Part shown: positions 31,878 through 42,900 of the stretch, piece after piece | Position numbering within the stretch: position 1 is the first letter of the stretch | Layout: the number at the start of each line of letters is the position of its first letter | NCBI GenBank assembly: GCA_001661245.1 | Contig: KV454011.1 | Coordinates: forward strand, 286,108 to 350,107 | Reading direction: 5' to 3' | Length of the DNA: 64,000 nt | Origin: Pachysolen tannophilus NRRL Y-2460 | Lineage: Eukaryota; Ascomycota; Pichiomycetes; Alaninales; Pachysolenaceae | The notes under the pieces: model-generated | Told to the model about the DNA's origin: nothing | Seen by the model: only the letters and a program-made list of their open reading frames with translations | The model's database searches: none | Program-made: the position numbers and the translations under genes

Positions 31878-32630
31878 ATGTCAAAGGCATCAATCAACCG
31901 TTCATTGGCCACTGTTCGAACAGAACTTGAGTTTCTTCAAGATTCTGATGTTATTACTCCAAAATTATATGAATTTATTTTGAAAAAATTACCACAACAT
32001 TATACCGATGGTATGAGTCCCTATGATTTAGAATCTGAGAATTCTATTAATCAAGGAAATGTTTCCGAGAAATTATCTTCATTGAGTGTTGATGATGAAA
32101 AACAAGATCATTCTTCATTGCCACCACCTCCACTGTATCCTCCACAACAACAACAACAACAACATTCTCAAGTACTTGGTTACGCAGAAGCATTATACGA
32201 TTTTCAAAAACAAGAACCAACAGATTTGGAATTACATAAAGGCGATAAAATTACAATTTATGAAAAACCTTCTGCTGATTGGTGGAAAGGTACTATTGGT
32301 AATGCAAGTGGTATGTTCCCATCAAACTATGTTAGAGTCTTTGATGGTAACCCTCAAACTTACCCTTATGAAAAACAATCTTATAATAATAGTAATACAA
32401 GTCAACCACAATATCCACCACCACAAGGTTCACCTTCTGGTTATTATCCTCCTCCACAGCCAATTGTTCAACAACCACCCCAACAACAGCCAGTTGTAGT
32501 TCAGCAGCAACTGCAACAAAGCCAAAGTAATCATTCTGGCTTTAAAAGATTTGGTAAACAGTTGAAAGATGCAGCTGTGTTTGGTGCTGGTGCTACTATT
32601 GGTTCCGATATTGTTAATAGTATTCTTTAA
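31878..32630 (+). CDS. Lsb1/Pin3-type SH3 protein, Las17-binding
   Basis: A cortical-actin regulator that binds the WASP homologue Las17; Pin3/Lsb2 also promotes prion formation (established in S. cerevisiae). It has 250 residues from the ATG at 31878; the frame extends 29 codons upstream with no homology or ATG. The N-terminal helix MSKASINRSLATVRTELEFL is diagnostic. One SH3 domain lies at about residues 102-155: ALYDF, the ADWWKG Trp pair and MFPSNYV. A Pro/Gln-rich tail follows, and the conserved C-terminal block FGKQLKDAAVFGAGATIGSD is intact. S. cerevisiae carries two copies, PIN3 (YPR154W) and LSB1 (YGR136W); this single gene lies next to NCA2 as PIN3 does, so it is the unduplicated orthologue of both. 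Confidence 0.93.
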   Translation: MSKASINRSLATVRTELEFLQDSDVITPKLYEFILKKLPQHYTDGMSPYDLESENSINQGNVSEKLSSLSVDDEKQDHSSLPPPPLYPPQQQQQQHSQVLGYAEALYDFQKQEPTDLELHKGDKITIYEKPSADWWKGTIGNASGMFPSNYVRVFDGNPQTYPYEKQSYNNSNTSQPQYPPPQGSPSGYYPPPQPIVQQPPQQQPVVVQQQLQQSQSNHSGFKRFGKQLKDAAVFGAGATIGSDIVNSIL

Positions 32631-32979
32631 ATGTGAACTGTGAACTTAATTTTTTTTTATTTTTCTCGTTCTTTAAAATCATTTTGTTTTTTTTTTTTTG
32701 TTTTTGTTTGGTTACCTTGTGTGTCTTGGATATCATTAGGAGATTCCTAGGACTGGTTTAAGTGGTTAATTTACTTATCTACATAATATAGATATATATA
32801 TATATATATGAATAAATACAACATATATTTGTCTTTTTGTTCTATTAAAGTTGTTAAATTGTTGAGTTACAATGTTTTCAGAGGAGATAATTATGTAAAA
32901 ATACTTTTCAATTCAAGAGTTTTTTCAATTTTTCTTATTTAACTATACAAAAATACAGTATATATTAAAACTAAAACCA

Positions 32980-35133
32980 CTAATCAAGATAAGATCCATA
33001 AACATTCCAGATCCTATTAACTGTATTTAGTCTTGATTCCAAACTTAAATTTTTATCGTTTAAATCGTTCAAATCCCTTATCCAATCATCTCTCATTCCA
33101 ATCGGTAAAACATTCAAACCTTTATATCTAAGACTAACAGTCTCTAATAACAACATACCTTCTTCAAAATAAACATTTCTTTCATCCGTATCATCACTGT
33201 CATCGTTGCTATTCATTGACAAATTGATTAATCTTTCAACGTGGTTCAAACTAGTTCTAATTTCTAATTTTAAACCAACAGAAAATTTACTGATATAACC
33301 ATTCTTGAGGTAATTTTTAAAATTTGCTAAAGCATAATATAAAACTAATAATGATGGTGATGCAGCAACAACACCGAAAACTAGTTCCTGAGATTTCAAT
33401 AATTTATCAATTCCAGACATTGCAATTGCACCATCTACTTTAAGTTTTTGAATTTGAATCAATAACGTTCTTAATAATTCACCTTTAATTAAATTCCTAA
33501 TAGGATTTTTTAATTCAGTTTCATAGTTTTTCATAATAGGTGTCAAATCACCTTGTGCAATTAAATCTTCTAATGCTTTAATGTCCAGTTGACTAAGTGA
33601 ACTTCTGTTTTGGTCGATGGTAAAATCAATAACCATTCTTTCTAAAGATTGTAAATCGGAATTAAGAGATTGTTGAGACATGATTGCAATTTGAGAATTT
33701 GAATCATGCTTAACTGTAGCTAAAATATTTTGAAAAGGTTTTAATAACCAATTTTTATAAAAACCAACAACCGTACCAATTAAATTTTCTCTTATCCAAT
33801 TTTTAATTTTATCATGATTAACTATGAAATAAGAAGAAATAGATGGTAAATAAGCAATTGAAAGTAATAAGATAAACCAATATTTAATTAAAAATCTAGG
33901 TTCACCATTTTCTAATTGAATTTTTTCAATTGATATTTTCTGAGAGGGTAAAGATTCATAAGCAATCTTAAACAATTTTTGAAATGATTCATTTAAATTA
34001 ATTGCTTCTGTTTTAACATTAAGTTTATTAATATCAAATTGGATATTAATATCGTTATTCGCTCCTTCAAAAACAATATACATCTTATTAATAATTTCAG
34101 AAGCTTTTTCAAAAGTCTTTTCATTTTCAACATTTTCTATAGTACCAAATGACAGCAGATTATTATAATCAAATTTTTTATAAGTAGGTAATTCATTAAT
34201 TAAAAATCCCAATTTTTCCAGATTTTTTTTCTGTAAATTGATTAAATTTTTACGTTTATTTAAAATTTCTTCTCTTATTGAATATAAAGGAGTTCCTAAA
34301 ATTGTAACCAAATAATTTTTAAAAATTGAATATGTCTTTTTAGTAGTATTACTAGTATGATTTTTAATATCAATTAAAAACAAATTTGGAGAAACAATTT
34401 TTTTAAAATTTTTATAAATTGCACTTAGTAAGATTTCTTTAAATTGAATTAATTTATAGTATAAATAATGATAATTATTTGATAACCATCTTGGAGGTTG
34501 AGAAACAGCTGTACCTGCACCAGTGGCAATTGCTCTAGTACCTACCACTGAAGTATTAATCAAATCGGTATAAATATTTTTGGTGAATGAAAACAAATTA
34601 ACTGGAAGATTTTGTAATAAAAATATACCAAATGAAACATTTGAATTAATTAAATTATTATAATATTGTAAATCTGAATCTAATGGTATAGTCGATTTCA
34701 ACAATTGAAATGAACTTACCAAATAAATTAACAATAAAGAATATAAGATAATCAATTTTTCTAAATTTGTAGAAACAAATTTAACTTGTTTCTGTAAATC
34801 ATTATCCAAAGTATCAAGATTTGGCTTTATCTTTGATTCATAAATTGAACCTTTATTAAAAGGCTTTAAAATATCAACAATTAACGAAATCTTCAATTTT
34901 TTAGGTTGACCACTATCATCTTTATTTAATAATCCATTAGAAAGAGAATAAATTTTATAAAAAGCAGATTGAATCTCCAATAAATTTTCTCCCAAACCTT
35001 TATTACCAGCAACAATTTGAGAATTGCTATTAATATCTAGCTCATTAATCTTTGAAAGTAACGTATGAGAATAATTATCCAACAAGTACAAATTTGACTT
35101 GATATTATGATTGATAATACTATTCATACTCAT
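32980..35133 (-). CDS. NCA2: Nca2, mitochondrial protein affecting ATP synthase mRNA expression
   Basis: A mitochondrial membrane protein that, in S. cerevisiae, controls levels of Atp6/Atp8 from mitochondrial mRNA. It has 717 residues against about 616 in yeast. The diagnostic NCA2 domain lies in the C-terminal half: TLLIQIQKLKVDGAIAMSGI followed by DKLLKSQELVFG and a hydrophobic helix (VVAASPSLLVLYYALA). An earlier hydrophobic segment is at about 415-432 (YWFILLLSIAYLPSISSYF). The N-terminal third also has a hydrophobic stretch (about 110-125). A PRWLSNNYHYLYYKL block is conserved. It is convergent with the LSB1/PIN3 orthologue, matching the YPR154W-YPR155C adjacency. It is divergent from the securin-like gene. 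Confidence 0.88.
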   Translation of the reverse strand: MSMNSIINHNIKSNLYLLDNYSHTLLSKINELDINSNSQIVAGNKGLGENLLEIQSAFYKIYSLSNGLLNKDDSGQPKKLKISLIVDILKPFNKGSIYESKIKPNLDTLDNDLQKQVKFVSTNLEKLIILYSLLLIYLVSSFQLLKSTIPLDSDLQYYNNLINSNVSFGIFLLQNLPVNLFSFTKNIYTDLINTSVVGTRAIATGAGTAVSQPPRWLSNNYHYLYYKLIQFKEILLSAIYKNFKKIVSPNLFLIDIKNHTSNTTKKTYSIFKNYLVTILGTPLYSIREEILNKRKNLINLQKKNLEKLGFLINELPTYKKFDYNNLLSFGTIENVENEKTFEKASEIINKMYIVFEGANNDINIQFDINKLNVKTEAINLNESFQKLFKIAYESLPSQKISIEKIQLENGEPRFLIKYWFILLLSIAYLPSISSYFIVNHDKIKNWIRENLIGTVVGFYKNWLLKPFQNILATVKHDSNSQIAIMSQQSLNSDLQSLERMVIDFTIDQNRSSLSQLDIKALEDLIAQGDLTPIMKNYETELKNPIRNLIKGELLRTLLIQIQKLKVDGAIAMSGIDKLLKSQELVFGVVAASPSLLVLYYALANFKNYLKNGYISKFSVGLKLEIRTSLNHVERLINLSMNSNDDSDDTDERNVYFEEGMLLLETVSLRYKGLNVLPIGMRDDWIRDLNDLNDKNLSLESRLNTVNRIWNVYGSYLD

Positions 35134-35546
35134 CTACCACTCTATAGTTACCATTACTCTCTTCTCAACACACCCAATTGAAATACAATTCAAATTATAA
35201 CTATTACTATTACTACTACTCCCAACTGATTGCTCTTTATATATATAACGATGAAAATTATCACCAAAGATCATCACTTCCCAATAAGGAAATAAATATT
35301 AATTTCCTAATTTGGGTTTTTTGCTATTTTTTTTTTTGTTTTTTTTTTTGTTTTAATTTGATTTGAGCGGTAAAGGTACAAAACAAAAACATATAACCAC
35401 AAAACATATTATAAATAAAGAGAACTGGGTTTAATAAAAAAAAAATTGAGATTTATCTACAGAAAGTTTGTATTTTGCTAATCTGTCATCAGAGATTATC
35501 AGCGGTTACTTGAGATTATTGGGGGAATCTAAATTTTGGTGGCGAT
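35134..35546. other. Divergent promoter region, NCA2 and securin-like gene
   Basis: A 413-base region with an ACT/ATT-rich stretch (about 35197-35225) and T-rich runs (about 35328-35352). I looked for MCB (ACGCGT) or SCB (CGCGAAA) sites expected for a G1/S-regulated securin promoter and saw none here. Confidence 0.45.
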
Positions 35547-35649
35547 ATGGATAAGGAAAATATAATAATACCAAGAACGCCAACGCGGTTTGATGAGAGA
35601 CAACATAGAAAGATAAAGAAACTTGTGACTACTCCACCAGTCAAGAAAG

Positions 35650-35702
<53 letters not shown>

Positions 35703-36791
35703 CGGAGAATTCCATTAGGTGGCAAGGATGATAATAAGAAGACTCAAAACCAGAATCAGAATGTTGGAGCAAACAGCAATTTAAACAATATCAATGTTAA
35801 GAAACTGCAGAAAGTCTTGGTTAAGAAAGATTTGAAACCAACGCCTCCTCCGAAACAACGCCACGGCGGTGACGCATACATTGGCAATGGCAATGGCAAT
35901 GGTAATGGTAATAATAATAATAATAGTAATAGTAATAGTAATAGTAATATAAGTTCTTCTTCTAAGAGAAGGATAAAGCTTAGGTCACAGACCCCAGTTT
36001 TGAAAAAATCACAACCAGCAAAGGTGAATATCTTGAAAGATTATGCAGATGGTAAAGTAAGCAATAAATTGACTCAGCAGTTGAAGAGTTTATCCGATGA
36101 AACTACTGGGTTACATAAGATGTCTTTTGCTTCTTTGTCTCATGAAGAAGAAGAAGAAGAAAAAAAAAGAGAAGATGATGATGAGTTGGAAGTAGAGACC
36201 ATTCCAGCAAAAGAATGTCCTATGGATGAAAAACCTGATGATGATTATATTCCATTTGATGAAATAGATTTATTTGGAATTTATCAGAAGCCACATCATG
36301 TACCTGAAACAATAGAAAGCAACGATACAAATTTGCTTTTTAAATCTTTAGAAGTTGATTTACCCAATAATGAATATGAGTTGGATCTTGAACTGCCAAT
36401 TGGTCAGTATTACCATACTCCAATTCCAAATCCAACTGTGGGAAACACATCCACATCTGCGTCAACATCTACATCAACAGCATCAAAATCGGTTTTAAGA
36501 CATCTCAAAAAAATGGATATTAACGCTAAATCTCCATCTATAACGAAAAATACTATAAAGAAGCGGTTCATGCATGATACTACAACTTCAAGAAATAAAG
36601 TAAATATCAATAGATCATCTTCGGTTTCTCAAATAGATAAAATAGATAAAATAGATAAAATAGATAAGATCATCATTGACCATAAAGATCCAAGACCAAA
36701 ATCCTTACCCCCATTAGTTGACAAAAATTTAGAAAATTCATCGAATTATGGACAAGTTACCTCACATCAATTACGTCAAATGTTAGATTAA
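35547..36791 (+). CDS. PDS1: Securin-like protein with KEN box (Pds1 candidate)
   Basis: A 414-residue disordered protein. It opens with MDKENIIIPRTPTR, a KEN box at residues 3-5, as S. cerevisiae Pds1 opens with a KEN box near its start. A destruction-box-like RIPL lies at residues 54-57 just after a run of Asn. An ILKDYADGK segment recalls the LVLKDLADSGK segment of Pds1, and an acidic region rich in Asp/Glu and Pro (about 190-285) follows, as expected for the separase-binding part of a securin. Position supports the call: PDS1 (YDR113C) lies close to APC4-TMA64-MRPL1-MRPL34, all present in this window. Oddities are a long Asn run encoded by AAT (about 35650-35701), Ser/Asn repeats, and a tandem IDK repeat near residue 365-373. 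Sequence identity outside short motifs is low, so this is a candidate only. Confidence 0.5.
35650..35701 (+). repeat. AAT trinucleotide repeat (poly-Asn)
   Basis: An uninterrupted run of about 17 AAT codons inside the securin-like gene, between the KEN box and the destruction-box-like motif. Likely length-variable between strains. Confidence 0.9.
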
Positions 36792-38111
36792 GATAGATAT
36801 ACAAACTAACATAGTAACAACATAGTAACATATAAATATATATATAATATAATGTTAGTTTAGTGCCGCACTTTTTTTATTTACTTTTATTTACTTCTAT
36901 ACTTGAGCCCTTCTGTAATCCGTAGACCCTAGTGCACCGGATGTTACCCTCCACAAACTGGACCAAATTAAGCGCTAATTTTTTTTTTTTTTTTTTTCTT
37001 TTTTCTTTTTTGGCACGCGCCAAACTACAGATCTGTCAGTAATAATGGGAATTTTTAGGAAAAAAAACAAAGATCTGCGGCAAGTGTGTGCGAGCAAGCG
37101 TGGGTGTAAGCAATGGGCGGCTTCTTCTTATGGCGGCTTTACTTTATAGGTAGGTAAAGTAAGTTGTCAGACAGTTAGTTAGCCAGTCGTGTAGAAACCT
37201 CAATCGCTTTTCCAATTCCGCGCGCGAAGGATGGAACTGGGAAATCGTGGACATGGGGTCAATACATTATCTGTTGTTCCACTTAAGATTTGGTTGCTAG
37301 TAGCACTACTTAACCTACTTTAGATATCATACTATTACATATTTAGAGAGCCGAATCTTTAATCAATCTTAAAATTTCGAAATTTTGAAACTTAACTGGA
37401 TAGGGAACGGCTGCTAAGTGGTGTGAGGTTAAAAGTAAGCCTAATCTCTATAATATAATAATATAAAAATTAATTTAAAAAATAAATAATAAAAAGAAGG
37501 ATAAGGTCAACAGATTTACTAGATTAGGTACGATTTTTTTTTTTTTACTGTTTTAATAAAAATTGATATGTAGTTTTTATTTTATTGCCTATGCTGATAC
37601 TGCTAATCAAATCAATTTCAACAACTGATTACTGCGTAAAGAAAAAAAAAATTTTGGCTTTTTTTTTTCTTATTGTTTTTTTAGGGCAATCGCCTAATTC
37701 TGCTTTAAACCGTTCGGTAGGTACCAGCTTCCGTTTTCGGGGTAGCGCAAAAAATGTATCTAAAATAATAAAATAGAGTGGTTAGTGAATAGAGGATATA
37801 GTGTGATGCCACTAGTCTTTTGTTTTTCTGTTTTTGTAGGAGAGCCGCCATCGTTGAAACCGGACTGGTATCCATGCAAAAAGAAAAAAAAAAAAAAAAA
37901 TATCAATCTTGGTGCGGTTGTGGTAAACTATATAGATTCATATATATATATATATATATATAATATATATAATTATATATGATTATTGTTTAGGCTAAGA
38001 TTTGCGAGCCTATAAAGCTTTTATTTGCTGACTAGGTTCTCTTAATTAGAGTTTTCTCTTGAAAATTTGTCTTTTAATGGCATCCGCCGTATAATTAAAG
38101 AAAACTCATAA

Positions 38112-38156
<45 letters not shown>

Positions 38157-38184
38157 AAATTATTTCATATATTATACATAATTA
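36792..38184. other. Gene-free region upstream of the PIC2-like carrier
   Basis: About 1.4 kb. A less AT-rich island spans about 36900-37320, with the near-palindrome TTGGCACGCGCCAA (about 37010-37023, core ACGCG), CCGCGCGCG (about 37218-37226) and GGCGG copies near 37117-37136. A second island lies at 37680-37750 and 37845-37880. The rest is AT-rich and ends in an AT microsatellite. Plus-strand frames at 37585-37982 look like chance translation. No RNA gene was recognised. Confidence 0.5.
38118..38153. repeat. AT microsatellite
   Basis: About 18 AT dinucleotides, ending 31 bases upstream of the PIC2-like start codon. Possible promoter melting region or simply slippage DNA. Confidence 0.95.
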
Positions 38185-39228
38185 ATGTCATCAGCTACGG
38201 TTATAGCGACAGAACCAAACCCCCAACAACAAACACACGATCCTTCTCATCCACAGTCGCTGTATTCAAATAGGCAGGTACCATCATCATTGCAATTACA
38301 AGATATTGAAACTCGGGATGTTTCACAACTGATGGATTTCAATACAACTCAATATTATTTAAAATGCGCGGTCGGAGGGTCATTAGCAGGAGCTTTAACA
38401 AATACTTTAGTTTGTCCCTTAGATGTTGTAAAAGTACGTAAACAAGTTTACCCAAACATTTATAAAAATACTTTCCAGTCAATAGGTGTTGTATGGAAAA
38501 ATGAAGGTTTTAGAGGTTTATTTTCAAGTGCAACTTCTGTTATGCTAGGTTATGGAATTCAAGGTGGTGCTAAATATGGATTTTATGAATTCTTCAAGTT
38601 TCGTTATACAGATTTGTTAGGACCTGATCTGAGTGGGAAATATCAATCATTAATATATCTTTCAGCTGGAGCAAGTGCAGAATTAATAGCAGATGTTTTA
38701 TATTGCCCAGTTGAATCAGTAAAGATAAGAATGCAAACAACAATACCAACTTTTGCATCGGGTCCAATTGATGGATTGAGGAAAATAATCAAATCTGAAG
38801 GTTTTGGAGCCTTATATAAAGGTTTAATACCTTTATGGTCAAGACAATTACCTTTTACAATGACAAAATTTACACTTTTCGAAAATGTAGTTTCTGCAAT
38901 TTATAAAAAATTACCAAGGGAAAAAGAAGATTATAATCATTTACAACAAACAGGAATTTCATTTCTTGCTGGTTATATAGCTGGTATTGCTTGTGCTTTA
39001 GTTAGTCATCCACCTGATGTGATGTTTAGTAAAATGAATGCAATGAAAAAAGCTCCAGGTGACACTACAAATAAATTATTAACGAAAATATATAAAGAAA
39101 TTGGATTTAGAGGTTTATGGAATGGTTTACCAGTTCGTATATTCATGATTGGAACTTTGACTGGTTTACAATGGTTAGTTTATGACTCATTCAAAGTTAT
39201 GACAGGTTTACCAACAACTGGTAAATGA
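38185..39228 (+). CDS. Mitochondrial carrier, Pic2-like (phosphate/copper carrier family)
   Basis: A 347-residue inner-membrane carrier with the three tandem repeats of the family. Each repeat carries the PxDxx[KR]-type motif: CPLDVVKVR, CPVESVKIR and HPPDVMFSK. The C-terminal block LWNGLPVRIFMIGTLTGLQW and the end VMTGLPTTGK match S. cerevisiae Pic2, which carries phosphate and copper. Mir1, the main phosphate carrier, is less similar. The first repeat deviates: phosphate carriers have a Thr-His pair just before the first motif, whereas this protein reads ALTNTLVCPLD, so the His is Asn. Substrate may therefore differ. The N-terminal 50 residues are Gln/Ser/Pro-rich and not conserved. The ATG at 38185 is the first in frame. 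Confidence 0.85.
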   Translation: MSSATVIATEPNPQQQTHDPSHPQSLYSNRQVPSSLQLQDIETRDVSQLMDFNTTQYYLKCAVGGSLAGALTNTLVCPLDVVKVRKQVYPNIYKNTFQSIGVVWKNEGFRGLFSSATSVMLGYGIQGGAKYGFYEFFKFRYTDLLGPDLSGKYQSLIYLSAGASAELIADVLYCPVESVKIRMQTTIPTFASGPIDGLRKIIKSEGFGALYKGLIPLWSRQLPFTMTKFTLFENVVSAIYKKLPREKEDYNHLQQTGISFLAGYIAGIACALVSHPPDVMFSKMNAMKKAPGDTTNKLLTKIYKEIGFRGLWNGLPVRIFMIGTLTGLQWLVYDSFKVMTGLPTTGK

Positions 39229-39892
39229 GCCAAACAAATAAACAAACAAACAAACAAAAAAGAAAAGAAAAGAAATGTCTTCCTCTTCTACAACACATTT
39301 CAAATTACATACATACATACATAAAATTCATAAAAATGTTTTATTTCGTTTTTGGTTTCTCTTTGGTGCTTTTATAATTAATTTGTCCGTTCTTGCTTTT
39401 CCTTTTTTTCAGTGATTCTATAGATCGAAAATAAACTGCTGAATCATTCAGTGCTTTAACCCTTCAAAAAAAGAACTACCGAGATCTCATCGACGAGATC
39501 TCATTAGCCAGAGCTCGTCAGCTAGCTCTTATCGGCTAGCCCAGTTCAAAACAATAAACTCAAAGTTCTTATATTAGTGGAAAAATCAAAGGTCGTGTAC
39601 CATACTCAGGTTTTATCCGTTTACAGTAAGAGCATGAGACCCCATACTTTATAAAAGAAAAGAAAGAAAAAAAAAAAAAAATTTTACATTTTATATCAGA
39701 TCTCAGATAAATAGATTTTAACAAAGAACCTGGATTTTTAAGTCAACGGCGCCTAGTATAAAGATAGAGATAGGTGGATGGAAACTAGATCCAAATATAG
39801 AGAACATTTTTTTTTTCACAATTATGAAAGAAATAAGAATTGAAATCTCGTCAAATAAAGACTAAGAAAACAACAAGTTATACACACACATA

Positions 39893-39928
<36 letters not shown>

Positions 39929-39938
39929 CTCGCTGTGA
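39229..39938. other. Intergenic region upstream of ARG81
   Basis: A 710-base stretch. After the PIC2-like stop there are CAAA and CATA short repeats (39236-39258, 39311-39322). A 13-bp perfect palindrome CTGAATCATTCAG lies at 39439-39451, and a palindromic tandem repeat at 39481-39536 (listed separately). An A-run is at about 39668-39680, and a TA microsatellite (about 39893-39925) ends 14 bases before the ARG81 ATG. Confidence 0.55.
39481..39536. repeat. Four-copy degenerate 14-bp tandem repeat with palindromes
   Basis: Units at 39481 (GAGATCTCATCGAC), 39495 (GAGATCTCATTAGC), 39509 (CAGAGCTCGTCAGC) and 39523 (TAGCTCTTATCGGC). The sequence also folds: GAGATCTC recurs as a self-complementary octamer, TAGCC (39505-39509) pairs with GGCTA (39534-39538), and AGAGCT (39510-39515) pairs with AGCTCT (39524-39529). 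The block is far less AT-rich than its surroundings. Confidence 0.75.
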
Positions 39939-42900
39939 ATGTCTGCTACTGAGGATCCTATCACAGGGCAGCAAAAGAGGAAAAAGACATTTAGTGGGTG
40001 CTGGACCTGCCGCTCGAGGAAAGTGAAATGTGATACTCGTAAGCCGAGCTGTCTTCGGTGCGAGAAATCGGGTTTTACTTGCGGCGGTTATGAAATAAAA
40101 TTACGGTGGTCGAACCCTGTTAAATTTGACAAGTATGGGAATCAACTTTCCACTCCTCATAGTGGAGATGAAAGTTTAGCTAATAATGATCAACATTTCC
40201 AAAGAAGAACTATTGATTTTGTTCGGTTCCCGCTGAATAGTTTGTATGAAACATATGAAGATATAGATCGCCATTTGGCTCATTTACATAATTCCAATTT
40301 AGAAAAAGATGAAATTAAGAAATTAGGACCATTTTCCGTTTTTCTGACCCATGAAGCTGATTTGTTAAGGAGAAATAAAATGCTAAAGAAAAGAAAGTTA
40401 AAGAGCGATAATAGTTTTAGCGATGAAACTAGGAGAGCAATTTCACAACCACTGCCTTCACCACCAACCACAGTAGCTGGGGATACTATTAGTAGGACTC
40501 AAAACTCAACACCTTCTCTGGAGAAGACGATAAAATCAACATTGCCATCTGCTCAAGTATCGATCAGTAATAGGAATTTAAATCCTTCAGATGCTGATTT
40601 GAATTTTTTCGGTGCTTTACCAAATTCTGCTCAAGGAAATGAATGGTTAAGTAATGAACTTATCAATGATGCTTTATTGACAGTTTCAGCGTTAAATGGT
40701 GACACTCATTTTTTGGATTTTTTCAATATAAATGATATGTCCAATGGAAATAATAATAATAACAACCGTAGTTTTTTTTCGTCAAATAACAGCGGTGGTG
40801 GTATGATTAATCAGAACAATGATTCACATCAATTGTATTATCCACAGCGTCAGCAACAACAAGATCAGCATCAGCAGAATCAACATCAACAACAGATATC
40901 TCAAAATTCAAATTCAAACCAAGTTCAAAATCAAAACCAGCAACAATTGGCAAACCAAGATGAAATGTTCAATTTATTGTTTCATAGAAAGGAACAGAAT
41001 TATCATTCAGATAAAAATTTCAAAGTTATTAGGGATAACGAAATCCAACCAACTACTGCAATATCTTTATCAACACCTCCAGATTCGGGAGGAACAGCTG
41101 TATCAGCGGTACTGGGAAATAAAACAGCTCAGTCTAAGAATAATAAAAATACAATGAATAGCATTATGTTACATGCACCTGATGGAACATCGAAAATGCC
41201 ATCTACTATTATGGAAATTATTGATACTACTCCGTTACCTGCATCACTTGCAATAGATAAATTTTGTATTCCAGCCACCGCATTACAAGTCAATCCTATG
41301 ACAAGATATTTATTGAATTATTATATTGAAGAAGTTGCAGATATGATGACTGTGATTCCACTTCCTAAAAACCCTTGGAAGTTTATTTACTTTCCAAGAG
41401 CATTGATGGCAGTTGGAGAATTGGGTTCAATTGGAAAGACATCTCACGCTAAAAACTGTTTATTAAATGCATTATTAGCTGTCAGTGCTTTTAATTTACA
41501 AAGTAAATTCACTAGAAACAGTGATGAAATGAAAGTATATCTTAACTTGGGTATTCAGTTGAGACAACAGGCAACTATTTTTTTGAAGCATTGTCTCCTA
41601 GAAGATGTTTTAAACCAGAAGTATAAAGATGTACTAGTTGCTGTCTTATCAATGGTCACTATAGATATTGTTTGGGGAACAATGTCAGATTGTAAATTGC
41701 ATTTAGATATTTGCGAGAAATTGATTGCGAAGAAGATGAAAATTAAAAAGAAATTATCTTCAAAAGCTAAAATTTTACATCGTATTTTTAGTAATTTGAA
41801 ATTGATTCAGGATTCTACAAGTTTGGATAAAATTGGTAAGGATGAAATTTTTTTGAACGATTCTAATTACAAATATTTTATAATGGATCATGGTTTAAGT
41901 AATGATAATGTTGGTAGTAATTCCGACAACAAAAATCAGCAAATGTTTTCTAATCATAACACTAGCAATAATCTTAACGATAGCAATTACAATTATATCA
42001 CTTCAGGTGTTAATAATAAAAATAATAGTAACAATGGAAGTCCTTCAACATCTCATAAAAGAGGTGTATTTCATGAGAAAATGAATGATCAAGGAAGGAT
42101 TAGAATAGAATATATCGTTAACAATGAAAATGAAGGTGATTTGAATGGGAATAACATAAATAAAAAGGTAGAAGACTCTAGTGGAATAGATGGAGATCAT
42201 CTGCCCAAGATTTCTTCTGATATTCCTGATTTTATAGATATTACCAGATCAAGTTTTATGCCAGATAAGTTAAAGGATAATATGATCTCAAGTGATGCAA
42301 TTTATGGATTACCAAACTCATTAATTTTATTATTTTCAGAAATCGTTCACTTGGTAAGATTTAAAAGATATCATGATGACGAAAATTTGAAAATCCCCGA
42401 GTTTTTTTATAAATTGGCGAAAGAATTAGAGTTTAAATTGTCTAATTGGAAACTAGAGTGGAAACTATATGATACAAATAATGAAACTTCCAATACTACT
42501 GTTTCTGAAGATCCTCAGAACTTAGAAAATAAAAAGTTTTTATCCAAGAGACACGAAGGAATTTATCACCATGTGCTCTCTTTTTACCATGGACTTATTA
42601 TATATTTTCATCGTATGGTGAATAATGTAAATCCAATGTATTTACAGGAGCACGTCGAGAAGGTCTTGATACACTTGAACCTTATTCAGGCAATAGTTGA
42701 AAATAAACCAGCAAACGATAAAAATTTATTGATAATTCCGTTGTTTTGGCAAGGTTTTATAGCTGGAAGTGAACTGATGACTGTCTTCTTACAAAATGGG
42801 TTTAAAAATTGGGGTACACAAATTAGTAAAACGGGTATTGGTAGTTACTGGGTTGCGAGACAAATTATGTTGGAAGTTTGGAGAAGGAAAAATTTTAATG

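Noticed and set aside
37585-37982. Two overlapping 60-codon ORFs upstream of the PIC2-like gene
   Set aside because: They cover A/T homopolymers and an AT microsatellite and have no similarity to known proteins.
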